Assembly: GCF_947242115.1 (NCBI RefSeq)
Contig: NC_074713.1
Coordinates: forward strand, 26,508,378-26,572,377
Direction: 5' to 3'
Length of the DNA: 64,000 nt
DNA from: Biomphalaria glabrata
Taxonomy: Eukaryota > Mollusca > Gastropoda > Planorbidae
Under the pieces are notes generated by a model. That model had not been told where the DNA came from. It worked only from the letters and a program-made list of their open reading frames with translations, and searched no databases. Positions 23,296 to 34,720 of this stretch are shown in pieces. The position numbers and the translations under genes are program-made. Position 1 is the stretch's first letter; each line of letters starts with the position of its first letter.

Positions 23296-24652
23296 ACCAT
23301 AGACTTATATATACTATATCTAGACTGGACATGTAGATTTTTTAATACAACCAAAAATGTCGTGAAATTTTTTTAGAAAGTTGGATCAAGGCGTTGTTTT
23401 GTAAAGTAGTTAATAGAAGTAAAGTTATTTTTTCAACCCTAATATACTGTTACCAATCTCACTATCCAGGCTCTCTGCAAACTGCACCATACACCACCAA
23501 CTTAAAGAACTTGACAACTCAGGGCTCCAAAGTAACGTAACACTTTAATAGTTGAATAAATACCAGCCAATACTGTACAATTGGCAACACGTACACTGTA
23601 CAAATATCTCTCCGATAACACCCTACAGGCGTATCAACTCTTGCACTGGCCTCTCTGTCTCGTTCCGGGCTTGCACTGGGTTCAGGACTGACTTCACACA
23701 CTAAGCTCGTTGTGTCGGATTCGATCACAGACCAAGATCAAGACGCCAGTCGTCTCAACTGTACTTGACAGTACTCCGCACTGAACCGTCGTAATGCTCC
23801 GGACAGAACCACGCCGTTGAACTGTGCTGTAGTCGACCGTGTTCTGAACCCCTGTCGTGAACCTTCTGTCGTGAACCGTTTTGACTGTGTCACCTCCACT
23901 CTTTATATAGGGTCCCTAATGGCCTTCTAGAACCGGGCAGAACGTCGCTGGACCATTCTGGGTGGTCAGATGACTACAATCCACGTGACTCTCCTGAGCT
24001 CTGTTCACGACGTCGATCCTTCCCGAACCATCATGTTGACACTCGTCTCGGCCGACCGTCGTAACTCGTCACGGTTGACCGCTCGTCTAGCGCTGGCCTG
24101 TGGCGATTTGCGTCGGCTGACTACACTCACACCACTACCCCCATCTGTGCCACCACCAGGTTTATAACAATACGTAACATATAATTTAATTTTTAGATCT
24201 AGATCTAGTAATTGAACATCAAAATTAAGAGTACTCTCGTCTCATAATTATTATTTTGCAATTTTTAGATACATAATCTAGAAATACCTAGGTAATCAAT
24301 CTATTTAAATGTACATAAGATGATTTAAATCAACATGAATTATTTCCATCTAGGATTTTTGAAACATTATCTCAATGGAAATAAACAGGAAATGGCTTTG
24401 TTATATATATTTGAGTAAATATCCGAGAAATGATTTTGCATTATTTCTAAACTTTGAAAACTAAAGATCATTACTTTTCTAAGACAGAAAAGATTGATTG
24501 GGGCGAATCCCCTTAGAGCCTGAAAAAGAGTTTACGTACATAAAAATCTATATATGTATAGGTCTGTAAATCTATAGGTCTGTAAATCGATCAGTCGCGG
24601 ATAAGAATTTATTTCCGGTTTCCAGTCTAGATATAATATATAAGTCTATGGT
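23296..24652. mobile_element. ACCATAGAC-ended DNA element, copy 2
   Basis: It has the same terminal inverted repeats as copy 1 (ACCATAGACTTATATATA) and a flanking direct repeat CTAG (23292-23295 and 24653-24656). The body matches copy 1 closely, for example ACTCTCGTCTCATAATTATT and AGAAATGATTTTGCATTATT. It contains an LTR-like insert of 722 bp. No transposase is seen. Confidence 0.75.
23448..24169 (+). mobile_element. LTR-like insert (possible solo LTR fossil)
   Basis: This 722-bp segment starts TGTTACC and ends TATAACA. ATAC lies on both sides (23444-23447 and 24170-24173). It is absent from the equivalent place in ACCATAGAC copy 1, so it is a later insertion. It is less AT-rich than its surroundings and contains TTTATATAGGGTCC, a plausible TATA region of an LTR promoter. 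No gag or pol is present. Confidence 0.55.
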
Positions 24653-24756
24653 CTAGACCCAGAAGACGGTGCGCAAATTGTTCTTGAACATGAATTTATT
24701 TTCATCTCTTGAATGAATAATGCCTACATGCGGAAATACCCGAGGTCGTTTAGTCT

Positions 24757-25050
24757 GTTCCAGTGTTTCACAAACTGTGTTCGGAGGAACCCTAATGTTC
24801 CGCGAGGCCCGAATAGGTGTTCCATGAACTGGAATATTTCATTAGTAGTCCACCACGTGATTTAATCTCTAAGTGGATGCAAAAAAAAAAAAGTATTACT
24901 TCTTGATAACAAAATAAACTCTATAACATCATTATGAACTTTGAACTGATCTAGATTCTGATTCTAATTTGAAACAAAAAAGATCAACCATTAAATGATT
25001 TCTGGTCCTGTTTTTCTAAAGAGCACCACACTATTTTAAAACAAGCTTAT
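24757..25050 (+). mobile_element. hAT terminus fragment
   Basis: CAGTGTTTCACAAACTGTG followed by a TTCCGCGAGG-type stretch resembles the terminal sequence of a common hAT group (consensus start CAGTGTTTCCCAAACTGTG). No matching right end is found nearby, so it is a truncated remnant. Confidence 0.5.
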
Positions 25051-25189
25051 TTGATACTTCAGTTTCATACAACCTCTTTGTGTGATGTAGGAGTTTCTTA
25101 AACTCATAGTATAGAAACAGGATTGACGCATTGCCTGTATAAGAATTCAGAATTATTTCATATCTCTCTATATTTTTGGAAACAGTTAA

Positions 25190-26245
25190 ACTTAAGTTTG
25201 TGTTACAACACAAACTCAAAATCGACCCCCGAAGTGGTCCGCTCTGGCAGGTAAAACGCAGGTTTCAATATTTTCAGAAAAGAATATCAGAAACTATGAA
25301 CTACAAACTATCAACAACTACAACCCTACCTCCGTCGATACTATAAAATAAACAAAGACATGCGAGTGTCGAAAGTGTTGCCCATACTGTTGTATTGATA
25401 GTTCGACTAACGACTTGATACCATTGATACGGAGATGTACTAATGTTAATTTTTATTATTATTACATTGTTAATATTCATATGTATCTACGTACAGTTAT
25501 TGATATAGTTACATTTGAAAAATTGGATGGGCGGATATAGTTACATGTGAACCTGGCCAAACTGATGTTATTGAATGAGTATCTAATTGATTTTATTGTT
25601 TTGTAAATGGCCAACATTTCATTCAAAGCCTCAACAAAGAAACCTTTCCCGTATATGATACAGACGTTACTTCAAAAAAGAAGATGATTACGTCCTACAC
25701 CCATACATTCTACTCCATTTTGTAGAATGTATGGATGCTGATAGTATGTAGTGTATTTCACGTGTATAATAGGAAACACTACTTTGTAATTGTTCTTTTA
25801 AATTAACTTAGACTTATATACATAGTAATAGCTTTTTTTTCTCTTTAAGAAAAAAGGGAAACTTTAAAAAAAATATAACTAGCAAGTATGACAGAAAATA
25901 ATTAATTTAGTAATTCAAATTTTAAAAAACATTGGCAAAACATTTAAAACCGTTTGCATAAATGTGTTAAAAATATGAAGAATGATTCTTACCATACTAA
26001 ATTGTCAGCAGTATCTTTGCATTATTAATAGTGAATAGTTGTAAAAACGGTGTATATTTATGAAAAAACAAACTCTTGCATAGTTGATTTTAAAAATTAA
26101 ATTTTTCGGTTTTAGAATATAAAAAGTAGCCGTTAGATCAGAACTTTGAAAGGTCTAAAATATCATGATATTTGATTGTCTTTTCTAGTTGACGAGATCT
26201 AAACGGGACGGGCGGATAGACTTATAGGCAGACTATACTGTTACC
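25190..26245. mobile_element. Repeat X, copy 2
   Basis: The left part carries ATCGACCCCCGAAGTGGTCC and a small hairpin (AGTTTGTGTTACAACACAAA). The right part carries AGTAGCCGTTAGATCAGAAC and ACGAGATCTAAACGGGACGG. The CGGCCCCCGAAAGGGG right end is missing. A small LINE 3'-tail fragment (CGTTACTTCAAAAAAGAAGA) is embedded near 25665-25720. Confidence 0.55.
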
Positions 26246-27038
26246 ATCGTGTACGCTCATACTCCGAAGACTACTATTCAACGACGTAATTTGCGCATTT
26301 CTCTTGTATACTGTAGTTGGATGTGCATATAACACTATTCAATACTTATTAAAACAATGATTTTGCTTGAGAAATCGTTCATTAAAAATTATGAAAATTA
26401 TATGTTTTCTTAGAATATATTTTTGTTATATATTATTATTATTATTAAGGATCGGCAATCATCGAGATACCTAGAGTATAATAAATCGCAAAGTAGTTTC
26501 CCTTTGACATTGTTTACTGATGAATTATTTACTGACGGTGCAGGTTTACAGCTCTAGCTAACATCTTTTGAAGAGTCTCCATTAGATTTGTCGTAATGCT
26601 ACTATTTGTATTATTATTACTCTCCTTGTTTAGCTTTGGTCCAATCTTTTATGTGGTCATCTGAAAGGAGGGGTATCTAGGAGGGGGTGTCTAGGAGGAA
26701 GTTTATGTACTGCCCCCTGGACACTCAGCTCCAGTTGAATTTTGAATTAAAATAAATCTCCATCTGAATTCCAATTCTATTCCTTCTCAATCAAATAACC
26801 TGGCAAGAGGAATCGATATTTAGAGATAATATAATAATACAAAGCAGATTGTATAACCTTTTTTAGTAGTCAATAAAGTTGTAGGTATGTCTACTGGTAC
26901 AAGCGAAACGGATTAAAGTAGACTATGTTTAATAGAGACTACAGTATAACGATATTCAGGTTACATGTGGAACAGAATTAGCAATATGAGATTTTAAAGT
27001 TTTGGCCACGTTCTGTAAAACTATTGAGAAGTACTTAC

Positions 27039-27087
27039 GTGTGAACGCTGTTGCTAAGTAGCAAACTAAAGTAAACATTGAAAACAT
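27039..27087 (-). CDS. CTL-C exon 1: signal peptide
   Basis: ATG at 27087-27085 opens MFSMFTLVCYLATAFT, a hydrophobic signal sequence. The exon is 49 nt and phase 1, with a C before GTAAGT. Splicing to 22601 makes CCC (Pro), then Ser-Val-Gln-Ser. The joined coding sequence is 669 nt and open to its stop. It was found because both other paralogues have a 49-nt first exon. A 4.4-kb intron makes the pairing less certain than for CTL-A. Confidence 0.8.
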
Positions 27088-27694
27088 GTTCTTGAAACGA
27101 AAAGTCAATAGACACAAAGCGATCTGATACAAATAAAGAGACCAAAACAAATGAGTCCATTTAGATGTTCATATCAGAACACACAATGTACATTTGGCAA
27201 CAAGTTGTCTCTGGTCACATGTCCTGAATGATTTCTTCCAGAAGTACTTGTTTGATATTTAAATTGCATTTACTTAGATAAAGAGAAGGACTTCAGCCAT
27301 TGCGCCAGGAGAAATTGAGTTCAGGGTATTCAAGAAAAGAAGAAATGGAGTCGGATTGATGGTATGAGAACCTCTGTGTCCAACAACAGTGTATATGCTT
27401 CCAAAGCTCTTCTTTGTTAAGAGTTAGACTAGTGGGAACTAAAGTATGTCTTCATTATCTCCTACTCTAGTTTGGACAGTTTTTTTTTCTTTCGCAATAA
27501 TCTCTTATCAATTTGGTCTCACAAACATTCAATCTGTGGTCTACAATCTACATTTCTTCACCTCACTAGTCTTATACTCGTCTTCCAATACAACAATCTT
27601 CCCTTCTGTCATGTGGGAAATGTTTGCTTGAAATGATTCCATTTTTTTGTACTTGAGTTTCTAACCAACTTCCAACTTTTTTTTTTACATTCTC
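27088..27694. other. CTL-C upstream region
   Basis: This is the putative 5' flank of CTL-C (minus strand). No gene or clear promoter motif is recognised. A short plus-strand open frame at 27446-27631 shows no domain. Confidence 0.35.
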
Positions 27695-29210
27695 ATTCAT
27701 GAAGAGAATGTAAGCTAAAAGAACGTAAGATAAGAGAATGCAAGCTAAGAGAATGTAAGCTAAGAGAAGGTAAGCTAAGAGAATGTAAGCTAAGAGAATA
27801 TAAGCTAAGAAAAGGTAAGCTAAGAGAAGGCAAGCTAAGAGAAGGCAAGCTAAGAGAAGGTAAGCTAAGAGAATGTAAGCTAAGAGAAGGTAAGCTAAGA
27901 GAAGGTAAGCTAAGAGAATGTAAGCTAAGAGAAGGTAAGCTAAGAGAATGTAAGCTAAGAGAATGTAAGCTAAGAGAATGTAAGCTAAGAGAAGGTAAGC
28001 CAAGAGAATGTAAGCTAAGAAAAGGTAAGCTAAGAGAAGGCAAGCTAAGAGAAGGCAAGCTAAGAGAATGTAAGCTAAGGGAATGTAAGCTAACAAAAGG
28101 TAAGTTATGAGAAGGCAAGCTAAGAGAAGGCAAGCTAAGAGAATGCAAGCTAAGAGAATGTAAGCTAAGAGAAGGTAAGCTAAGAGAAGGCAAGCTAAGA
28201 GAATGTAAGCTAAGAGAAGGTAAGCTAAGAGAATGTAAGCTAAGAGAATGTAAGCTAAGAGAATGTAAGCTAAGAGAATGTAAGCTAAGAGAAGGTAAGC
28301 TATGAGAATGTAAGCTAAGAAAAGGTAAGCTAAGAGAAGGCAAGCTAAGAGAAGGCAAGCTAAGAGAATGTAAGCTAAGGGAATGTAAGCTAAGAAAAGG
28401 TAAGTTATGAGAAGGCAAGCTAAGAGAAGGCAAGCTAAGAGAATGCAAGCTAAGAGAATGTAAGCTAAGAGAAGGTAAGCTAAGAGAAGGTTAGCTAAGA
28501 GAAGGTAAGCTAAGAGAAGGCAAGCTAAGAGAAGGTAAGCTAAGAGAATGTAAGCTAAGAGAAGGTAAGCTAAGAGAAGGTAAGCTAAGAGAATGTAAGC
28601 TAAGAGAATGTAAGCTAAGAGAATGTAAGCTAAGAGAATGTAAGCTAAGAGAAGGTAAGCTAAGAGAATGTAAGCTAAGAAAAGGTAAGCTAAGAGAAGG
28701 CAAGCTAAGAGAAGGCAAGCTAAGAGAATGTAAGCTAAGGGAATGTAAGCTAACAAAAGGTAAGTTATGAGAAGGCAAGCTAAGAGAAGGCAAGCTAAGA
28801 GAATGCAAGCTAAGAGAATGTAAGCTAAGAGAAGGTAAGCTAAGAGAAGGTAAGCTAAGAGAAGGCAAGCTAAGAGAATGTAAGCTAAGAGAATGTAAGC
28901 TAAGAGAAGGTAAGCTAAGAGAATGTAAGCTAAGAGAATGTAAGCTAAGAGAAGGTAAGCTAAGAGAATGTAAGCTAAGAGAAGGTAAGCTAAGAGAAGG
29001 TAAGCTAAGAGAAGGCAAGCTAAGAGAAGGTAAGCTAAGAGAAGGTAAGCTAAGAGAATGTAAGCTAAGAGAAGGTAAGCTAAGAGAAGGCAAGCTAAGA
29101 GAAGGCAAGCTAAGAGAATGCAAGCTAAGAGAATGTAAGCTAAGAGAATGTAAGCTAAGAGAATGTAAGCTAAGAGAATGTAAGCTAAGAAAAGGTAAGC
29201 TAAGAGTAGG
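27695..29210. repeat. 15-bp minisatellite (about 100 units) with higher-order repeats
   Basis: The unit AAGCTAAGAGAAGGT, with variants ending AATGT, AAGGC and AATGC, is repeated about 100 times. Because 15 is divisible by three and the unit has no stop in some frames, long pseudo-ORFs arise. On the minus strand one frame gives a hydrophobic pentapeptide series (LLAYI/LLACL) inside a 572-residue frame, and another gives SLSLP/SLSLH. A rare-variant block (GGGAATGTAAGCTAACAAAAGG or its close form) recurs near 28079, 28379 and 28739, spacings of 300 and 360 bp, showing higher-order duplication. I judge it non-coding. Confidence 0.93.
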
Positions 29211-30779
29211 AATTGAAAAAATGTTTCGTTGAAGAGTCCAGAAAAGAGGGTCTTATTAATAAGTGTTTTTATACTTAATTTGAAAAACATGGTGGCTGTG
29301 CCTGATCGTGTGGACAGCGCTCCGGACTTTTGTCACGTTGGACCTAGGTTAAAACCTTGACCACAGCAATTACATGTTCTCCTGCAGAAGGAGTGAACTA
29401 CGGCGTAATAAGGTTCATTACTTAAGAAACGTCTAGAACTAGCAAGTCAATGGAAAGATTTGAGCAAAGATTTTCTTTCTAAACTTTTGCATGGAAAGAT
29501 TTTTTTTTGAGCAAAGAATTTCTTTCTACAAGTTTGCATGGAAAGATTTCAGCAAAGAATTCCTTTCTAAACGTTTGCATGGAAAGATTTCAGCATAGAA
29601 TTCCTTTCTAAACGTTTGCATGGAATGCGTCAGATTTTAATTCTTTAACATTTCCACATTTCTCCTTTTTTTTAAAATTAACAATACGAAATCAGAGCTC
29701 ATGGTCCAGGGCCTATATTCAAAGTTATGAGAGAGCTCTTCTAAAAATCTAAAAATCGTTCTAATAAAGTGTTAAATAAATTTTTAAAAAGCCTTTGCAG
29801 TCTCGACCACTTCCAATATATATATATTTTTTTAAACTCATACAGTTAGATTGCAAGGTCTGAAAGGGGAACTTTACTTACTTTACAGTTACTTAACACC
29901 TAGTTTTTATAAATCCAATATTCACCCATGTTTCTACGCCCCTGTATTGCTGAACACGGTATAATGTACTTTCTATTGTCGGCCCTCCATCCACAAACAC
30001 GGACGTCTAAACAAACACGCATGTATGTATATGTGTAAAGTTCCCAGGTAGAGCCCTAGGGGCCACAGCCCGGACGTCTTTATGTACACAAACAGGACGT
30101 ACGGCCCCATCCAGATTGACATTGTAATAAATGCGTGTATTAAAATCTACCTTCAGGGCAGGTCGGGCTGAAAGGTCAAGGTTAAAATAAACAGATCTAC
30201 AAGACCGGTATCTTAAATGTCCATTAGATTACTCAGTGAACGATTCAGTATGGGATGTTATTAATACGAATGAAAGGACATTTCTGTTAGGGCTGCCGTT
30301 TAGGCGAACATTTGATGGTGTGAGTTAAAAGGCAAGAGGGCGGGGGGTAGATATCAGCAAACACTTGGGACACGCCAACGTAACAGTTCAAACAGTCGAG
30401 GAGTTTTTCGGTGGCCCCTATCACAAGCAAGGGGCTTTGCCTACTCTCGCGACGTCATTCACTATTAGTAATGAGAAAAAAAATAATTATAACGTCATGC
30501 TTGTTTAAGGATTCTCTACAGTAAATGGAACTTAACCTGTTGGTTCTATTCAAGATGTATCTTATAGTTACTAGGCAATTGCAAAGATTTTTAAATGGAC
30601 GAGACCTAGTAGATGAAATAGGGTCGGTTCGTTTAATTACTAGTTTGGCTTTGAAAATATATTTCACGTGATTGTGATTTCAAGAGCGTCTCTTGTTGTG
30701 TCACATAATATGACAAAAAGCTAAACAGAACCATCACAACTGAATCGATGAGCCCAAGTAAAAATCTATACTTTCTTTC
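29211..30779. other. Spacer with minor repeats
   Basis: At about 29455-29625 a degenerate repeat of GCATGGAAAGATTT and TTCCTTTCTAAACG recurs four times. A SINE 3' fragment (GCAAGGTCTGAAAGGGGAAC) lies at 29845-29880. The rest shows no gene. Confidence 0.5.
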
Positions 30780-31140
30780 CTCACTCGTATTGGAGTATGG
30801 GCCGACAACAATCAATCTCCATAGTCCCCTGGCCTGGGCCATCCTTTCCATCTTGTTCCAGGTGTATTTAAGGTATTTGCCTACTGTTCGCGTTGCCAGG
30901 TGCTTCAAGGACGCCCCCTCTTGCCCTCTGGGATCCACTTCAATGACTGTTAGTTGACGATTTGTTCGAAGTGTGCCCAGTCCACCCTCATCTTTTTCTT
31001 GGTTGGTTCTTTGAAGGAGGTCACTGCTCCTGATGGTGTCTGGCCAATGGATATGCAGCACCCTATGTATACAGCTGTTAATGGAAGTTTGCACTTTTCT
31101 AACGGCAGTTTGGGTTGTTCAACAGGTCTTGGCTCCTAAA
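30780..31140 (-). mobile_element. LINE reverse-transcriptase C-terminal fragment
   Basis: The minus strand reads VQTSINSCIHRVLHIHWPDT then IRSSDLLQRTNQ, and later KYLKYTWNKMERMAQARGLW. This matches the C-terminal tail (FINTCLRRIL-x-IRWPD, WERTNQ, TWxxxLExLAQxRxxW) common to endonuclease/reverse-transcriptase LINEs of animals. It is truncated on both sides and has an internal deletion, so it is dead. Confidence 0.75.
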
Positions 31141-31324
31141 CATTAGAATTAAAGAGACGCATCTATTTTGCCAAGGAAATTAAAATCTATACAATCAACT
31201 CAAACAAAACAGGCATCTCTCTATAGTGTTTAGTCTATACTCTATACGCTACTTTGAAAGGTTGGCGATTGACTGATCGTTGTGCTGTACAGATCCAATG
31301 ACCATATCTATGCCACTGAGCATT

Positions 31325-33045
31325 TAGTGATGGGAACTAAACTATTTTTTTTTTTAGTTAAACTAAAACTAAGTTTGAACTAAAAAAAAGTAATTAAACT
31401 TTTAGTTAATCACAAATTGAAAAAATTAGTTAAACTAAACTAAGAAACTTTAGTTAAACTTTTACTAACTATTTTGACCTTTTTTAAGGACGAAACAGCC
31501 AAACATGAAAAATATAAACAACAACCAATCTGTTTAGCAAAATGTAATAAACATTTATTTGTGCACATGAAAAAAGATTTAAATGTCTTTATGGCATAGA
31601 TGTAGATCTTAATAGAATCACTAGATTAGACTAGAATGATACTATTATTAGTATTATAGAAAGAAATTAGAAGTAATTGTCCAAGTTCTAATATAAGGTA
31701 CCTTTTTAGAAATAATGATAAAACTGCATGTTGACTCGCTAACTAACTCTAGAATATTCTGGATCTAATATCTTCTACAAACGAAATGATCAGAAATATA
31801 ATCTGAATCTAGATCTAAAATTAGATCTATCTACTAGACCTAGATCAAATAATTCATATTTTAATCTAAAAATAATTTAAGAAAATACTAGTTACTACTA
31901 CTACTACTAGATCTAAATAGAGTCTAGTAGATATCTTAGTAACTCTAGATCTATCTAGAGATTTTAGATTATTATAATTATGATTATAGGCCTAACTAGA
32001 TATGGGTATTTAGATCTATATACTCTAGACCACACTAGTAGATAATACTAGATGTAGATCTAATAGATTTAGATAGTAGATATAAGTATAATTATATCAG
32101 AAGTAGATGTAGATCTAGTCTAGATTTAGTTAATTTAGTATTAGATCTAGTATGGTGACGACTATTATTAGTAGGCCTATTATAGTCATTAATATTATAG
32201 CTCTATCATCTTTGCATTTAGGTCTTAGTATAGGCCTAATAAGCAATCTAGATATATTTAGATCTAATCTAGACTCTAATTCTAGAATAGTAGAATCTCT
32301 AAACTAATAGATCTATATTATTGACTTATACTTTTAAATTTACATTTAGAGCTAAGACTAAGACTACTAAGAGTTAGACTCTACTTAAGACTAAAATAAT
32401 TAAATATAGACTATTATGTCTATAGATCTAATAGTAGCCTACTAAATAGTAGTAATAGACTAATACTAATAGACTAGACGTCACTCGACTCTAACTTTAG
32501 ATCTATCTAGTAAAAAGTTTTAAAATAAAAAGAGTCGACATTTCTTTTAGATCTATAGTAAAGCAAAATTCTTTGCCTGCAGCTATACAGGATCACACTG
32601 GTGTTTAATAAAGAAAAGCAGCAAAATGTAGATCTACAGAAGCAAGGAATTATCAGGATTTATCAAGCAGCGAAACTTGCTAGAAATATAAAAACACGTT
32701 TATTTTTCTCGCCTTTCAAATACCTTGAATTGGCGGGAATAGCGACCATTATAGGGTAAAGGTCAAAAGGCTTTCTAGTGACCTGTGCACCATCTAGTTT
32801 ATTCTCCTCTCTATCATTCATTATAAATATTCTCCGAATTACATAGATCTAAATATTTATTGGTATGTATGTTAAAAAAGTTTGTAAAATTTGTAATTAA
32901 ACTTTTTAGTTTGTAACCAAAAAAAATTAATTAAACTAGGATTTTAACTAAACTATTTTTTTTTTAATTAAACATTGGCCTTAACTAATTTTTTTTAGTT
33001 AAACTAAAAGTTAGCAACTTTTTAGTTAACTTTTGCCCATCACTA
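31325..33045. mobile_element. Non-autonomous hAT-like element with TAGTGATGGG ends
   Basis: The ends read TAGTGATGGGAACTAAACTA and, inverted, TAGTGATGGGCAAAAGTTAA. Flanks TGAGCATT (31317-31324) and CGAGCATT (33046-33053) form an 8-bp duplication with one mismatch. Subterminal blocks are dense in AGTTAAACTAA. The 1.4-kb centre is extremely AT-rich and saturated with AGATCTA-type palindromes. No open frame is seen. Confidence 0.75.
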
Positions 33046-33053
33046 CGAGCATT

Positions 33054-34189
33054 GGACTAGAAACCTATGACTCATTTTTCTCGATTACTCTTTCAGTGGC
33101 CTATATATCTGCTTCTATGTTTATTACCGAAGAGATGTTGAACGCGGCGGAAGTAACTCAAGCAGACGATGTTTATGTTCAGTTTTCTGACCCGATTAAA
33201 AGCTAGACTTTAGGTTTGATATTGTTGTATCGTTATTGTATTTGTATCCAATACAAACCACACCATGTAGGACTGGACTTACTTGATAAGACCTTAAGCT
33301 ATCTGAGACCCTTGGGATCAACATTAGGCAATTTATTCCTTTGCTTTTTCTTCAAAACAATATTTGGGGTCCCCCAGTCAAGAAAAGCTTATGTTGCCTA
33401 CAGGTAAATCCAGTACTGACATCACGCTTCAAAATGTTGCTGGTCAATATTAAACTTCTTAAAAATCATTTCAATAACTTATTTGAATATTTATAAGGTA
33501 TCAGCTTGAAGGAGAGATTTTTTTTTAAAAATGTCTTGATTTGTCGTAACCCATTCACAGAACTGCTGTATTTCTGGCACTGATACTGAACTGCTGTGCC
33601 CCCTCCCACGACCCCCCCCCCCCCCCACCCTTACATCAAAACCTCCCCAGGCACAGTAGCCTCCTGATTATAAATAGAGAAAAAAAAGGCTTCTCAGCGA
33701 ACGCCAGTTACTGTAGATTCCATTAGGGTTAAAGGTCACAATTCGTTTGTTTCTTTTCTGAGCACACACACACGCACGCGCACAAACACAGTCGCTGGAA
33801 AAGCAGAGAAGGCTTCGTAATGGGAGGGCGCTTTGTGTGTGTGTGCGAGAGGTTGGGGGTTGTTTGTTTCTCCATGGGATAGAGGTCCGCCCCGTATACT
33901 ACAAGATTCTATCACAAATGGGGACCCTGAATTCCCAAAATAACATTGGAATAGAACTGATGTTGTGTGTTCATTCTAGAAGTATTTCTGTTCAATTGGT
34001 TGTGGCCGGGGACTGATAACGTTAAATGGGAATAAATACAAGTTGTTTGGTTAGAGAACGAGAAGTGGGGGGGGGGGGGTAGAGCTAAGGAAACAGAGAG
34101 GGTGTAAATTGATTTTTAAAAAAGAGAAAAGACAGAAAGATATAGAAGTGAAAGAGAGAAAGATTAGTATGTTTAAAAGATTTTTATTT
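33054..34189. other. Spacer, no gene recognised
   Basis: Contains C-runs near 33610-33630, short CA and GT stretches near 33765-33845, and a G-run near 34070. No open frame carries a domain. Confidence 0.4.
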
Positions 34190-34720
34190 TAAGCGGCCCC
34201 CGAAAGGGGAAAAGACGTTATTTAGTTTTGTGTGGAATGTCTGTCCGTCCGTCCGTCCCGTTTAGATCTCGTAAATTAAAAGAGATAGTGGAAATCCGAC
34301 ATCATAATATTTTAGATCATTCAAAGTTCTGATGCAACGGCTACGTTTTTCTTTTCTGTGAGAGAAAAATCAAATTTTTTAAAATCACTAATGCAAGCAG
34401 TTTTTTTTCATAAAAATACACCACTTTTAAAACTATTCACTATTAATAGTAACAAGCACGGGAGGCTGTTTAGTAGGGGAGATAGCAATTTTCCATATTT
34501 TTTTACACATTTATGCAAATGATTTTAGATTTTTAGTCAAAAAATATTTTTTTTTACATTTGTATTGCTAAATTAAGTAAATTTTGTCATACTGACTGCT
34601 ACATTTACTCAAAAAAAAGTTTACTTTTTTTAAAAGAGAAAAAAATCTATTTAGTATGCCTGCCTATAAATTGGACATAATTTAAAACAACAAATAATAA
34701 GTAGTCAATCGTATTATCGC
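34190..34720. mobile_element. Repeat X, copy 3 (inverted)
   Basis: It begins AGCGGCCCCCGAAAGGGG, the intact outer end. CCGTCCCGTTTAGATCTCGT and CAAAGTTCTGATGCAACGGC follow, all inverted relative to 17360-18268. The far part matches 25880-26110 inverted. The other end is lost. Confidence 0.6.

Larger units (their letters stand above)
22602..27038 (-). other. CTL-C intron 1 (phase 1)
   Basis: This 4.4-kb intron has a GTAAGT donor (27038-27033 on the minus strand) and a TTTAG acceptor (AG at 22603-22602). It holds a G-rich minisatellite (22682-22934), an ACCATAGAC element with an LTR-like insert, a hAT-end fragment near 24757, repeat X copy 2, a small LINE tail near 25665-25720, and AT-rich DNA. 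No coding exon is seen in it. Confidence 0.75.

Noticed and set aside
23970-24167. 65-codon frame in the LTR-like insert
   Set aside because: No domain; a GC-richer stretch of a probable LTR.
27572-29290. 572-codon minus-strand frame with LLAYI repeats, resembling a membrane protein
   Set aside because: It is the translation of a 15-bp minisatellite; other frames are equally open and no conserved domain flanks it.
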